In this document: piece after piece, positions 18,183-28,440 of the stretch
How positions within the stretch are numbered: position 1 is the first letter of the stretch
Layout of the letters: every line of letters starts with the position of its first letter
Assembly: GCF_012567685.1 (NCBI RefSeq)
Contig: NZ_CP046184.1
Coordinates: 398,407 to 462,406 of the forward strand
Origin: Enterobacteriaceae endosymbiont of Donacia marginata
GTDB lineage: Bacteria > Pseudomonadota > Gammaproteobacteria > Enterobacterales > Enterobacteriaceae
Reading direction: 5' to 3'
DNA: 64,000 nt
The notes under the pieces: generated by a model
Told to the model about the DNA's origin: nothing
The model's database searches: none
Seen by the model: the letters and a program-made list of their open reading frames with translations, nothing else
Made by a program: the position numbers and the translations under genes

Positions 18183-20051
18183 TTATAAATAACTATTTTC
18201 TAAATAGTTAATTATTTTTTTTTTAATATTAGAAAATCTTTTAATTTTTGATTTTATTGCTTTATAAAAAATTGATTTATGACTATAAATATTTATTTTT
18301 TTTTTAGCTCTTGTAATTGCAGTATAAATTAATTCTCTAGTTAAAATAGGATAAAATTTATTTGGTAATACTAATGATATATTTTCAAATTCTGATCCTT
18401 GAGCTTTATGTGTAGTTATTGCATAAGCTATATCATAAGATGGTAAATTTTTAATAGATATTATTTGATATTTACTATTAGATAATAAAAATTTGACTTT
18501 TAATTTTTTATCATTTTCATCAAAAAAAGTAATTCCAATATCTCCATTAAATAAATTTAAAAAATTATTATTTTGATTAATAATAATAGGTCTACCTATA
18601 TACCAATTATTATAAAAAATATTATTTATTAAAAATTTTTTATTAAATAATTCTTTTTCTATAATATTATTAATTATTTTTGTACCAAAGAAACCATGTT
18701 TAATTGCACATATAATTTGATAAGAATTAAATTTTCTTAAAATATCTTTGTGATTATTATTTTTTTTTAAAAATATAAAATATTTTTTATACTCATTAAT
18801 AAATGAGTTAATCATTAATTTATATTTTTTTTCATTCAAAATATTAATATAATTAATATCAGTATATTTTTTTAATAAAAATAATTCTTTAATTTTTTTA
18901 ATATCTCCATTTTTAATCATTAAAGCTAATTTATTAATACCAGAACTATTTAAATATCTATAATTATGTTGTAGTACAGTAATAAAATTACGGAAAAAAA
19001 ATTTTGGGATATTATTATTTTCTTGTAATTTATTATTATTTATCATATTTAACCATATAAAATATTCTTTTGTAAAAAAAAAATTTTTAAAATAGCATAA
19101 ATCTTTAAACATATTACCATATTCTATTGAAGGTAATTGATATTCATCTCCTAATAATATTAATTTGGTTTTTTTAGATAAAGATTTTAAAATAATAGAC
19201 ATTAAATTAACATTAATCATAGATGCTTCATCTATTATTAATAGATCTAAATCTAATTTATTTTGATGATTATATAGAGTTTCTTCAGTATAAATTTTCA
19301 TTTTTAATAAATTATGTATAGTAGTTGCTTTACTAGGAATATTTTTTTTTTCATTTTTATTTATTAAATTTAAAGATATTTTTTTAAAAAAATTATTTAT
19401 AGATTGGGTTAGCCTTACAGAAGCTTTGCCAGTAGTGGCCGCAACCCTAATTTTAAAAGGATAATTAAAAATTTTTATAAATGTAAAAATTATTTTAGAT
19501 ACTATACTTGTTTTCCCGGTACCTGGAGAACCACTAATAATACTAATCTTATGTGTTAAAGCAGCACAAATAGCTTGTTTGTGAAAAAAATCATTTTTAT
19601 TATTATTAATAAATAAAAATTTTAATATATTTTTAATTTTATCTTGGTTTATAAGTATAAATTTATTTTTAAGAAAATTTTTTACTATTGTATTTTCTTC
19701 ATCCCATAATTTATATAAATAAAGACAATTATTTTCTAAAATAATAGGGGTAATTTTTTTACCATTACTAATAATTTCTTTATTTTGATATAATATGTTT
19801 TTCCAATTTGTAATTTGATTTATTTCTTTTATTTTTTTTATAAAAAAGATATTTTTTTGATTTTTAATATCAATATTTAAATATAATTTAGATATTGGTA
19901 AACAAATATTACCTTTACTAATACTATTACTAAGTAATGTAATTGAATATTTTAAATATTTTTGTTCTTCTGGTATTAATATAGATGCTAAATAAAAATC
20001 AATTAATCTAATAATACCTATTTCACATAATTTTTTAAAAAAATATTGCAT
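18183..20051 (-). CDS. recD: Exodeoxyribonuclease V (RecBCD) alpha subunit RecD
   Basis: 622 residues (E. coli 608). Superfamily 1B, 5'-3' helicase of RecBCD. Walker A GSPGTGKT lies at 174-181, Walker B LLIDEASMI in the middle, then LLGDEYQLPSIEYG (motif III), and near the end THKAQGSEF (motif V) and YTAITRAK (motif VI). Helicase motifs look complete. It is the last gene of the leftward recC-recB-recD run; argA, the next gene in E. coli, is absent here. Confidence 0.96.
   Translation of the reverse strand: MQYFFKKLCEIGIIRLIDFYLASILIPEEQKYLKYSITLLSNSISKGNICLPISKLYLNIDIKNQKNIFFIKKIKEINQITNWKNILYQNKEIISNGKKITPIILENNCLYLYKLWDEENTIVKNFLKNKFILINQDKIKNILKFLFINNNKNDFFHKQAICAALTHKISIISGSPGTGKTSIVSKIIFTFIKIFNYPFKIRVAATTGKASVRLTQSINNFFKKISLNLINKNEKKNIPSKATTIHNLLKMKIYTEETLYNHQNKLDLDLLIIDEASMINVNLMSIILKSLSKKTKLILLGDEYQLPSIEYGNMFKDLCYFKNFFFTKEYFIWLNMINNNKLQENNNIPKFFFRNFITVLQHNYRYLNSSGINKLALMIKNGDIKKIKELFLLKKYTDINYINILNEKKYKLMINSFINEYKKYFIFLKKNNNHKDILRKFNSYQIICAIKHGFFGTKIINNIIEKELFNKKFLINNIFYNNWYIGRPIIINQNNNFLNLFNGDIGITFFDENDKKLKVKFLLSNSKYQIISIKNLPSYDIAYAITTHKAQGSEFENISLVLPNKFYPILTRELIYTAITRAKKKINIYSHKSIFYKAIKSKIKRFSNIKKKIINYLENSYL
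18190..18210. terminator. Small hairpin at the rplS/recD convergence
   Basis: Nine-bp arms TAACTATTT (18190-18198) and its complement (18202-18210) with a 3-base loop, followed by an A/T run on the plus strand. It lies inside the last codons of recD and just past rplS, so it may end rplS transcripts. Confidence 0.45.
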
Positions 20052-20081
20052 ATATTTTGTCTTAATATTTTACAAATAAAT

Positions 20082-23000
20082 TTAAATGAATAGCTTATTT
20101 AATTCATTAATTAATTTTAAAGATGGTTTTGTTATCCAAATACCATTTTGATTTTTTTTATTATTAATACCTCTAATGTAGAGGTATATTACTCCTCCAA
20201 AATGTTTTTTATAATTATAATTACTAATACGATATTTTAAATATTTATGTAAAGCTAAAGAGTAAATTTGATATTGTATATCATAACGATTTAAACATAT
20301 ATCATTTTGAATATATTTTTTTTTATATTTTTTATGATCATTACCTAACCAAGTAGATTTATAATCTATAATATAGTATTTTTTTTCCCATAAAAAAATT
20401 AGATCAATTATACCTGATAAAAATCCTTCTATTACTTTAAATTTTAATTTATATAAATTATAAGAAATTATATCATATTTACTTATACAATTATTATATT
20501 TTGTGGATGAAAATGTTTTTTTTATAGATAAATAAAATTTAAATTCTGTTTTTTTATTTTTATTATCTATTTTATTTAAAATAATATTTTTATTACTTAT
20601 TGGTTTTTTTAAAATATTATTAAACCAATTAGTTAACATAATATGCCAGGTAAAATTAATGTTTTTTTTTATTAATTCTTCTTTAATAAATTTTCTAGAG
20701 ATTATTTGGGTAAAATCTAATTTTTCTAAAATCTTATGTAATATAATACCTATTTTTTTACCATGTGGAAAATTATATTGTGTTTTTTTAAATTGATTTT
20801 TATTTGGATTTATAAATATATTTTTTATATTATTTAAATAATTAAAATTAATATTTTGTTGTTTTTTTATTTTAGAAAAATTAGATATTATTTTATTTTT
20901 AAAAAAGAAATTATTAATTTTATGTGTAAATAATAATTTTTTTTTTGGTTTTTTTAGAATTTTATCATCTATTTTTATTAAGTTTTTTTTTTTTATTATT
21001 TTAATTGAAATATCATTATTTTTTAAATTATTTAAAATTTTTTCCAATTGTATATTGGAGATATTATTTTTTTTTTTAAGTAAAAAATCTAAAGCATTAA
21101 AATATTTTAAATATAAATTTAATTTTTTTAAATTAAAAAATTTGATATTAGCAATTCCAATACTACAATGGAAAATTGATCTTGTTAATGAAACGTATAA
21201 TAGTCTTAAATTTTCAGCAAGTGATTCTTCTAAAAAGAAGATTTTACTTTCTTTATCTTTTTTAAAATCTAAAATTGATTTAAAATTTTTTCTGTCATGA
21301 TAAATAACTGCATCTTTATTTATAGAATCTATAATATTTGAAGAAATAAATGGTAACCAAACAATAGGAAATTGTAATCCTTTTGATTTATGTATTGTCA
21401 TAATTTTTATTTTATTAACATCATAATGTAATTTTACTTGTTTATTTAATAAATTTTTATTAGTATTTACAATTTGTTGTGATAACCATTCTATAATTTG
21501 CTTGCAATTTATCATATTTATACATGATATTTGAATTAATTCTCCTAAATATAAAATATTTTTTATTTTTTTTTCTATAAAATTATTAATAGTATTTTTT
21601 TTATAAAAAAGAACATCTTTTATAAATATTGTTTCTAACATAGTTAAAATACCATATTTTTCCCAAATAGATTTATAATTAATAAATTTATCAATTATTT
21701 TTTTTATATAATTTTTTTCTTTATTCTCTATAAAAAAAGATAAATTAACATTAAATAATGTACTTGATAAAATATTAATAATTTTTTGTTCTTTATTTGG
21801 TTTTAAAATAGTTTTTAATAATAGAATTAATTCCTTTGTTTCCTCTTTTTCAAAAATATTATCTGTATCAGATAAATAAATAGAAGGTAGTTTAAATTTA
21901 ATAAATTCTTTTTGTAAAATAGAAGCTTCAAAACGATTTCTTACTAAAACTGTTATATCTGAAATTTTAATTTTTTGATTTTTATAATTTTTTTGAAAAA
22001 ATACTTTATTTTTTTCTCCCAAAATTATTAATTGACATATTTCATATGCACATGTATATGCTATTTTTTGTTTATATGCATTAATATCAATAGTTTTATT
22101 AATAAACCAGAAAGTTATACCAGGTATAATTTTTTTATTAATAATAAAATTATAATTTAATTTTTTAGTTGTATATCTAAGGGGATAAAAAATAATATTT
22201 TTAAATAAAAAAGGATAAGATCTATTAGAAAAAATTTTATTTATACTATTTACCATAGTTCTAGAAGAACGCCAGTTATTTTTTAATGTATAACATTTTT
22301 TTATTTCAAATGAAGCTTTTAAATAGGTAAAAATATCAGCTCCTCTAAAAGAATAAATAGCTTGTTTAGGATCACCAATTAGTATAATTATACTATTTAA
22401 TTTATTAATATAAATTTTTTTTAGAATATTATATTGTTGTATATCTGTATCTTGAAATTCATCAACTAATATTACAGGAAATAATTTTTTTATATCTTTT
22501 GCAATTTTTATACCAAATGGGCTATTTAATCCTTTATTTAAAATAATTAATAAATCATTAAAACTTATCTCATTTTTAATTTTTTTTTTTTTTGTGGTAT
22601 ATTTATTTATATATTTTATAGCTTTTAAAATTATTAAAAATTTTAAATCATTAAATTTTTGCAAAAAAATATCTATATATTTAAATAATATATATTTTGG
22701 TATTTTAGTATTATTAATTGTATTATTAATTAAAAATTTTTGAGAAAATTTAGATAATTCCTGAGGATAAAAATTATCTTTACTTTCTGTAAAAGTCCAT
22801 AAATCAATAATATTTATCCATTTATTTATTAATTTCTGATTATAAATATGTTTATTTACACTAGAATTAGTAATAATATTAAATATATTATTTTTATATT
22901 TTATCCAATATTTTTTTATTATTTTAATATATTTTATATTTTTATAAAATTGTATATAAAAATCTTTATTTTTAATTAAATTTTTAATTTTTGGAAAAGG

Positions 23001-23624
23001 TTTTTTTAATAAAAAAGGGGTTAATGTATTTAATAAATCAAAAGGATTTTTCCAATAAGAAAAAATTATTCTTGCTATTTTTTTTGGTAAATTATAAAAA
23101 TATTTTCTCCAAAAATTAACAGAAGCTTCTTGCTGTAAAATTGATTCATCACTAATAATTTTTTTATTAGAAAAAAAATCATAAATTTCATAATTTTTAA
23201 AATTTAAAATTTTTTGACAAAAAGAATGTATTGTATAAATAGATGCATTATGCATATTTAATTCAGCTTTTAATAATAAATTATGAGCTATTTTATGATC
23301 TTTAATTTTTTTAATAAAATAATTTATAATATCATATTTACTTTTTTTTTCTAAACATCCCTTTCTTAAGATACGAATACTTTTTTTAATTCTTTTACAT
23401 AAATCTTGTGTTGCAATATCAGTAAAAGTTACTACTAAAATTTGTTCCACAGTTAATGGAAGTCCATTATAATTTTTTTGATGTAAACCTAAAAGCATTC
23501 TTAAATATAAAATAATAATAGTAAATGTTTTTCCAGTACCAGCAGATGCTTCAATAAGATATTGTCCTTGTAAATTTTCTTTAAACGGATCAAATTCTTT
23601 TAATTTTATTATTTTTTTTATCAT
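20082..23624 (-). CDS. recB: Exodeoxyribonuclease V (RecBCD) beta subunit RecB
   Basis: 1180 residues, the same length as E. coli RecB. It is the 3'-5' helicase and nuclease of RecBCD. Walker A ASAGTGKT is at 26-33, followed by VVTFTDIAT, ILVDEFQDTD, LIGDPKQAIYSFRGAD, NWRSS, TIHKSKGLQFPIVWLP and LLYVSLTRS. The C-terminal nuclease site is intact: Asp1074 (GIIDL), Asp1087 and Lys1089 (IIDYKS). The frame is unbroken over 3.5 kb despite extreme A/T content. It starts 15 bases after recC; ptrA, which separates them in E. coli, is gone. Confidence 0.97.
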   Translation of the reverse strand: MIKKIIKLKEFDPFKENLQGQYLIEASAGTGKTFTIIILYLRMLLGLHQKNYNGLPLTVEQILVVTFTDIATQDLCKRIKKSIRILRKGCLEKKSKYDIINYFIKKIKDHKIAHNLLLKAELNMHNASIYTIHSFCQKILNFKNYEIYDFFSNKKIISDESILQQEASVNFWRKYFYNLPKKIARIIFSYWKNPFDLLNTLTPFLLKKPFPKIKNLIKNKDFYIQFYKNIKYIKIIKKYWIKYKNNIFNIITNSSVNKHIYNQKLINKWINIIDLWTFTESKDNFYPQELSKFSQKFLINNTINNTKIPKYILFKYIDIFLQKFNDLKFLIILKAIKYINKYTTKKKKIKNEISFNDLLIILNKGLNSPFGIKIAKDIKKLFPVILVDEFQDTDIQQYNILKKIYINKLNSIIILIGDPKQAIYSFRGADIFTYLKASFEIKKCYTLKNNWRSSRTMVNSINKIFSNRSYPFLFKNIIFYPLRYTTKKLNYNFIINKKIIPGITFWFINKTIDINAYKQKIAYTCAYEICQLIILGEKNKVFFQKNYKNQKIKISDITVLVRNRFEASILQKEFIKFKLPSIYLSDTDNIFEKEETKELILLLKTILKPNKEQKIINILSSTLFNVNLSFFIENKEKNYIKKIIDKFINYKSIWEKYGILTMLETIFIKDVLFYKKNTINNFIEKKIKNILYLGELIQISCINMINCKQIIEWLSQQIVNTNKNLLNKQVKLHYDVNKIKIMTIHKSKGLQFPIVWLPFISSNIIDSINKDAVIYHDRKNFKSILDFKKDKESKIFFLEESLAENLRLLYVSLTRSIFHCSIGIANIKFFNLKKLNLYLKYFNALDFLLKKKNNISNIQLEKILNNLKNNDISIKIIKKKNLIKIDDKILKKPKKKLLFTHKINNFFFKNKIISNFSKIKKQQNINFNYLNNIKNIFINPNKNQFKKTQYNFPHGKKIGIILHKILEKLDFTQIISRKFIKEELIKKNINFTWHIMLTNWFNNILKKPISNKNIILNKIDNKNKKTEFKFYLSIKKTFSSTKYNNCISKYDIISYNLYKLKFKVIEGFLSGIIDLIFLWEKKYYIIDYKSTWLGNDHKKYKKKYIQNDICLNRYDIQYQIYSLALHKYLKYRISNYNYKKHFGGVIYLYIRGINNKKNQNGIWITKPSLKLINELNKLFI

Positions 23625-23639
23625 TTTATTAAATTTAAA

Positions 23640-26600
23640 TTAATTATTATAATATAATAAATCATTCATCCATTTTTTTATTATTTTTGTAATTCTTATC
23701 CATTCTTTTTCATTTAAATCAAAATTTAATTTTTTAAAATATGGATCATTATTTTCATTAATAAAGTTATTATTATTCCAATAATAAAAAAAATTTTTTT
23801 TTGCTTGTTTTTGTATGAATAAATCATTATTAATACATTTTTTTATTTTATCATAACAAGTATTTATCCAAATCCAAGAACTTTTCATAGGTAAAAAAAT
23901 AGGATGATTTATACCAGATAAATAACCATTTATATATTTTTCTAATAAAAAAATAGCTTTATTTTTTTTTAAAAATTTGAAATTATATTTGGTTTTTTTA
24001 AAACCATAAATAAATAAATTTATTTTTTCATTATCAATATTATTTGCACATAAAATTAAATGTTTAAGCCAAAGACTAATAATAGTTTTAATATCTATTA
24101 TTTTAGGTTCAAATTTAATTAAACCTTTTTTATATTGAAAAAATTTTATTTTTCCTCTTAAAAAAATATTTAAAATTTTTAAATTAATTATATAAGTTTT
24201 TTCTATATATTTATATTTTTGAAATTTATAATTAAATATTTGATTAATTTTATATATTTTTTCCTCCCACCATATTTCTCCATAATACCCATAAGGCAAA
24301 ACTCCATTATTTAAATAAAAATAATATAAATCATTAATATTTTCATTTAAAATTAATGTACGTAATATTTTTTTATTTATAATATATTCTTGTAAATAAT
24401 TAATTGTAAATGGTTCCGTATTAGATACTTTTATTTGATTTAAATTTTTTAAATATATTTTTAATTTTTGATTAAAAAATCCTTTGATTGGATGTTTCCA
24501 AAAATTAATAAGATTATTAATTTTTAATTTATTAATTTTTATAGGTTTTTTAACAATAATATTGTTAATAACAATATTATTATTAAATTCTTTTTTATTA
24601 AAAAAATGAATATATTTACTTTTATAATCCCGATTAAAATATTTAATAATATTATTATTAATTATTTTTTTTTTAAAAAAATAATTTTTAGAAATATATA
24701 ATAATAATTTTTTTACTATACTAGATATATTATTATTAATTTTATTGTTATCAGTATAACTAATAAATAATTTATTTTCTGTAGAAATAATTATTTTTAA
24801 AAATAAATTTTTTTCTTTATCTAAATAATTATTTTTATAAATATTATTTTTTAATAAATCAAAAATAATAGGATATTTTTTTTTTGGAAAATAATCATTA
24901 TTCATTCCAATTAGAAAAATTTGTTTAAAAAATATATTTTGAAATATGTTTAAAGAACAAAAATTAAGTTTATTTATAGAAAATAAAAAATTTTTATGTT
25001 TTTTTTTGATAAAAAATTGAACTTTTTTTATAATTATTTCAATTGAAATTTTTTTTTTATATTTTAAATTAATACCTTGATCAAGAAATAAAAAAATTTT
25101 CTTTATAATGAAATATATATTTTTATCTATAAATTTATTTTTAGGAAAAAAATTTTGATAAAGTTTTAATAAAATATTTTTCCATTTTTTTAAAAAATAT
25201 TTTTTATTAAGTTTATTTTTCCATTTTTCTAATTGAATTAAAAAATAAAGAAATTTGCCTATTAATTCTTTTGATAATCCAAGAGATATATTATATGGAA
25301 TTAAATTTTTCCATTTACCTATATTTTGATTTAAAACAAAACCTAAAAAAATACGATAAATACCTAATTTCCATGTATATTGATCTTTAGGTAAATTAAT
25401 ATTATGAAAATTTTTTATATTTAAACCATATTTAATTCCTAAATCTTTTATCCAATAATGTAAATATTCTAAATCATCTTTATTTAAAAAAAATTTATTA
25501 GATATATAATAATCATCTAATAAAAAAAATATTTCTTTAGGAGTTAGATTTTTATATGGTATTTTTAATAAGAATAAAAATTTATTTAAAATATCTAAAT
25601 TTTTTATTTTATCTCGGTTAGAATATATATTAATAGGTATATTAATATTTTTAAATATTGCATTAATATATGGAACATATAATTCTAAATTAGGTGATAC
25701 AACGATAATATCGTGTAAAAAATAATTTGGATTTTTTTTTAAAATATATAATATATTGTTATATAATAATTTTGTTTCAGTATAAAGATCTTCACAGATA
25801 TTTACCTGAATAGATTTATCTAAAGAATTAATTTTTTTTTTATATTTTAAATTATTTTCATTTAAATACAAGATATCATTTTTTATATTATCTAATAAAC
25901 TTAGATTTTTATTTTCTATATAAGTTTCAATATATCTAGATGATAAATTTATTAATTTATTTATATTATTTAAACAATAATTACCCCAAGAAAATAATAA
26001 TCTATTAAAATTAATATTTTTTTTTTTATTTAGATTAATATTTTCGGAAATATTACCCCAATAGTATTTAGAAGGATTACATATTAAAATATGTATTTCT
26101 ACATATTTTTCTATTTTTTTTAATAAATTTAAATATATTAAAGGAATATTTTGTATATCTAATACAAAAATTCTTTCTGGAATTAAATTATATTTAAATA
26201 ATATTTTTTTTTTATAATTTTCATAAAAAAAAAATAATTTACTACAATACCATAATTTTTTATTAAGATTATTTTTATAATATTTTAATATTTCTCTCCA
26301 TAATTTAGCTTGCCATATTTGATGTTCATTATTTAAAGATGAAAAAATTTTATTTTTTTCCCATAAAAATAATAATTCTGGTTGATATTTTTGATAATCA
26401 TTATATAAATTAGAAATTTGAGTAGATATTTGAAATAAATAATCAAAATTTCTAATTTTAGATCCAAATTTTTTTTTAAAATTTATAAATTCTTGAGTAG
26501 CTATTAATTTAGGAATTAATAATAATATTAGCCAAGTAATATTTTCTTTATATAAAATATTATTTTTAGATATATTAGGTATAATTTTTATAAAAGTATT

Positions 26601-26813
26601 CCAAATAAATTTATCAAAAGAAATAAATTCAATATTACTATATATTCCTAAAATTTTTGAAAAATAAATCTTAATTAATTTAGAAAAATTTTTATGTTGA
26701 TCAAATAAAATTATTTCTGGAGTTAAAGGATTTTTTAAAGGGTTTTTTTTAATTTGTATTTTTATTATATCTAATAAAATATTAATATTATTCGAATAAT
26801 AGCTTGTAAACAT
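23640..26813 (-). CDS. recC: Exodeoxyribonuclease V (RecBCD) gamma subunit RecC
   Basis: 1057 residues (E. coli 1122). The least conserved subunit, which splits the duplex and reads Chi in E. coli. Recognition rests on the RecC-like N-terminus, on segments such as FLIGMNNDYFPKK and INNLINFWKHPIKGFFNQKLKI, and on position directly before recB. Very rich in Ile, Lys, Asn, Phe and Tyr. Whether the Chi-recognition channel is preserved cannot be judged by eye. First gene of the recC-recB-recD run. Confidence 0.9.
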   Translation of the reverse strand: MFTSYYSNNINILLDIIKIQIKKNPLKNPLTPEIILFDQHKNFSKLIKIYFSKILGIYSNIEFISFDKFIWNTFIKIIPNISKNNILYKENITWLILLLIPKLIATQEFINFKKKFGSKIRNFDYLFQISTQISNLYNDYQKYQPELLFLWEKNKIFSSLNNEHQIWQAKLWREILKYYKNNLNKKLWYCSKLFFFYENYKKKILFKYNLIPERIFVLDIQNIPLIYLNLLKKIEKYVEIHILICNPSKYYWGNISENINLNKKKNINFNRLLFSWGNYCLNNINKLINLSSRYIETYIENKNLSLLDNIKNDILYLNENNLKYKKKINSLDKSIQVNICEDLYTETKLLYNNILYILKKNPNYFLHDIIVVSPNLELYVPYINAIFKNINIPINIYSNRDKIKNLDILNKFLFLLKIPYKNLTPKEIFFLLDDYYISNKFFLNKDDLEYLHYWIKDLGIKYGLNIKNFHNINLPKDQYTWKLGIYRIFLGFVLNQNIGKWKNLIPYNISLGLSKELIGKFLYFLIQLEKWKNKLNKKYFLKKWKNILLKLYQNFFPKNKFIDKNIYFIIKKIFLFLDQGINLKYKKKISIEIIIKKVQFFIKKKHKNFLFSINKLNFCSLNIFQNIFFKQIFLIGMNNDYFPKKKYPIIFDLLKNNIYKNNYLDKEKNLFLKIIISTENKLFISYTDNNKINNNISSIVKKLLLYISKNYFFKKKIINNNIIKYFNRDYKSKYIHFFNKKEFNNNIVINNIIVKKPIKINKLKINNLINFWKHPIKGFFNQKLKIYLKNLNQIKVSNTEPFTINYLQEYIINKKILRTLILNENINDLYYFYLNNGVLPYGYYGEIWWEEKIYKINQIFNYKFQKYKYIEKTYIINLKILNIFLRGKIKFFQYKKGLIKFEPKIIDIKTIISLWLKHLILCANNIDNEKINLFIYGFKKTKYNFKFLKKNKAIFLLEKYINGYLSGINHPIFLPMKSSWIWINTCYDKIKKCINNDLFIQKQAKKNFFYYWNNNNFINENNDPYFKKLNFDLNEKEWIRITKIIKKWMNDLLYYNN

Positions 26814-26825
26814 ATTAATTTATAT

Positions 26826-27680
26826 TTAATTAAATGATTTTTTTTTTATAAATAAAATTATTCCACTAATTATCATAATTATTGAAAATAATTGATCAAT
26901 AGTTAAAATAATATAATTTTTAAATAAATTAAATTGAATATCTGGTTCTCTAAAATATTCAATAAAAAATCTTATTATACCATAAAAAAGTAGGAATAAA
27001 ATAGATTTATATCCTGTAAATATATTTTTTTTAAAAATTATATTTAATATTAAAAATAACATTATACCTTCTAATAAAGATTCATAAATTTGTGTTGGAT
27101 GTCTAGGTAAATTACCATATTGTATAAAAATTTTTTTATATTTTAAATTTTTTTTTAGATAAATTAGATCTTTTTTAATTGAATTAGGAAATATAATAGC
27201 CCATGGAACATTTGTTACTTTTCCCCATAATTCACTATTAATAAAATTTCCTATTCTTCCCATTCCAATACCAATAGGTATCATAGGTACTATAAAATCT
27301 GTAATTTGTAAAAATTTTTTTTTTTTTATATAAGAAATATAAAATATAACTATAATAGTTCCTATTAACCCACCAAAAAATGACATCCCTCCTGTCCAAA
27401 CTTTTATTAAAATAATTGGATTTTTTATAAAAAAATGTGTATTGTATAATAATACACATCCTATCTTACCTCCTAATAATAAACCTAAAAAACAGAAACA
27501 TAATAAATTATTAATTTCTTCTTTTTTCCAGAAATTATTATTTTTATTTCTTATATAAGAAATTTTTTTTACTAAAATAAAACTAAGAAAATACATAATT
27601 CCATACCAGTAAATATTTATTTTATTTATTTTTAAAAAAATTGGGTTTATGTTTGGAAATAAAAAATATTTTTTATACAT
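26826..27680 (-). CDS. lgt: Prolipoprotein diacylglyceryl transferase
   Basis: 284 residues (E. coli 291) with about seven membrane segments. It transfers diacylglycerol from phosphatidylglycerol to the lipobox cysteine. Landmarks are IYWYGIMYFLSF, GGKIGCVLLYN, the signature GMGRIGNFINSELWG (Arg and Asn of the active site), LPRHPTQIYESLLEG and FFIEYFREPD. At residue 102 the segment reads GGMSFFGG where E. coli has His103 (GGMSFHGG). A run of 13 A (27315-27327 on the opposite strand) is read in frame. It lies between recC and mutH, echoing the recC-thyA-lgt-mutH order of E. coli. Confidence 0.95.
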   Translation of the reverse strand: MYKKYFLFPNINPIFLKINKINIYWYGIMYFLSFILVKKISYIRNKNNNFWKKEEINNLLCFCFLGLLLGGKIGCVLLYNTHFFIKNPIILIKVWTGGMSFFGGLIGTIIVIFYISYIKKKKFLQITDFIVPMIPIGIGMGRIGNFINSELWGKVTNVPWAIIFPNSIKKDLIYLKKNLKYKKIFIQYGNLPRHPTQIYESLLEGIMLFLILNIIFKKNIFTGYKSILFLLFYGIIRFFIEYFREPDIQFNLFKNYIILTIDQLFSIIMIISGIILFIKKKSFN

Positions 27681-27754
27681 TTTAATATAGATTAATTGAT
27701 TTTATTAATATATTATACAACATATTTATTTATAAATATAATTTATGTTAAAAT

Positions 27755-28432
27755 ATGAGAGAAATTTTTTCTACTTTTATTCCTAATGAAAATATTTTGT
27801 TTTTAAGAGCAAAATTAATAACAGGATATTATATAATAGATATTGCAAGATGGTTAAATTATAAAATATCTGATAATACTAAAAAAGATAAAGGAATAAT
27901 AGGAAAATTAATAGAATTTTATTTAATAGGTAAAAAAAAAAATAATTTATCTAATCAAGATATACCATATCTTGGTATAGAAATTAAAACAATAACTATT
28001 AATTTAAATAATAAAAGTATAAATAATAGTTTTATTTGTTCTTTACCTTTAGTGAATAAAAATCTTTTTTACTTTTATAAAAGTAAATTATATAATAAAT
28101 TATCTAAAATTTTATGGATACCTATTATTATTAAAAATATAAATACTCCTATTCTTAAAAGAAGAATAGGTAAACCATTTTTTTGGATACCAACTATAGA
28201 TGATAAAATAAAATTAAATTATGATTGGTCTAATTTAATAAAATTATTAATTTTAGGAAAAATAAAAAATATAAATTCTTATAATGGTTATATTTTATTA
28301 ATAAAAAATAAAGGTAAAAAAAAATCTTTTACTAAAACTATAAATAATTTAGGTAAAACTATATCTGTTCCTCCAAAAGCTTTATATTTTAAAAAAAATT
28401 TTTTAAATTCTTTATTAAAGAATAATTATTAA
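27755..28432 (+). CDS. mutH: DNA mismatch repair endonuclease MutH
   Basis: 225 residues (E. coli 229). It nicks the unmethylated strand at hemimethylated GATC sites when activated by MutL. The catalytic triad is present: Asp69 (NQD), Glu76 and Lys78 (LGIEIKT). Other matches are KDKGIIGKLIE, LSKILWIPIII, RRIGKPFFWIP and the C-terminal PPKALYFKKNF. mutS, mutL and dam are not in this window. It is divergent from lgt and ends nine bases from the convergent lysA. No strong Shine-Dalgarno is visible, but the start fits the family. Confidence 0.95.
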   Translation: MREIFSTFIPNENILFLRAKLITGYYIIDIARWLNYKISDNTKKDKGIIGKLIEFYLIGKKKNNLSNQDIPYLGIEIKTITINLNNKSINNSFICSLPLVNKNLFYFYKSKLYNKLSKILWIPIIIKNINTPILKRRIGKPFFWIPTIDDKIKLNYDWSNLIKLLILGKIKNINSYNGYILLIKNKGKKKSFTKTINNLGKTISVPPKALYFKKNFLNSLLKNNY

Positions 28433-28440
28433 AAATTTTT

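Noticed and set aside
27238..27459. 73-aa minus-strand frame inside lgt
   Set aside because: A shifted-frame reading of lgt; the Lgt signature GMGRIGNFIN is in the main frame.
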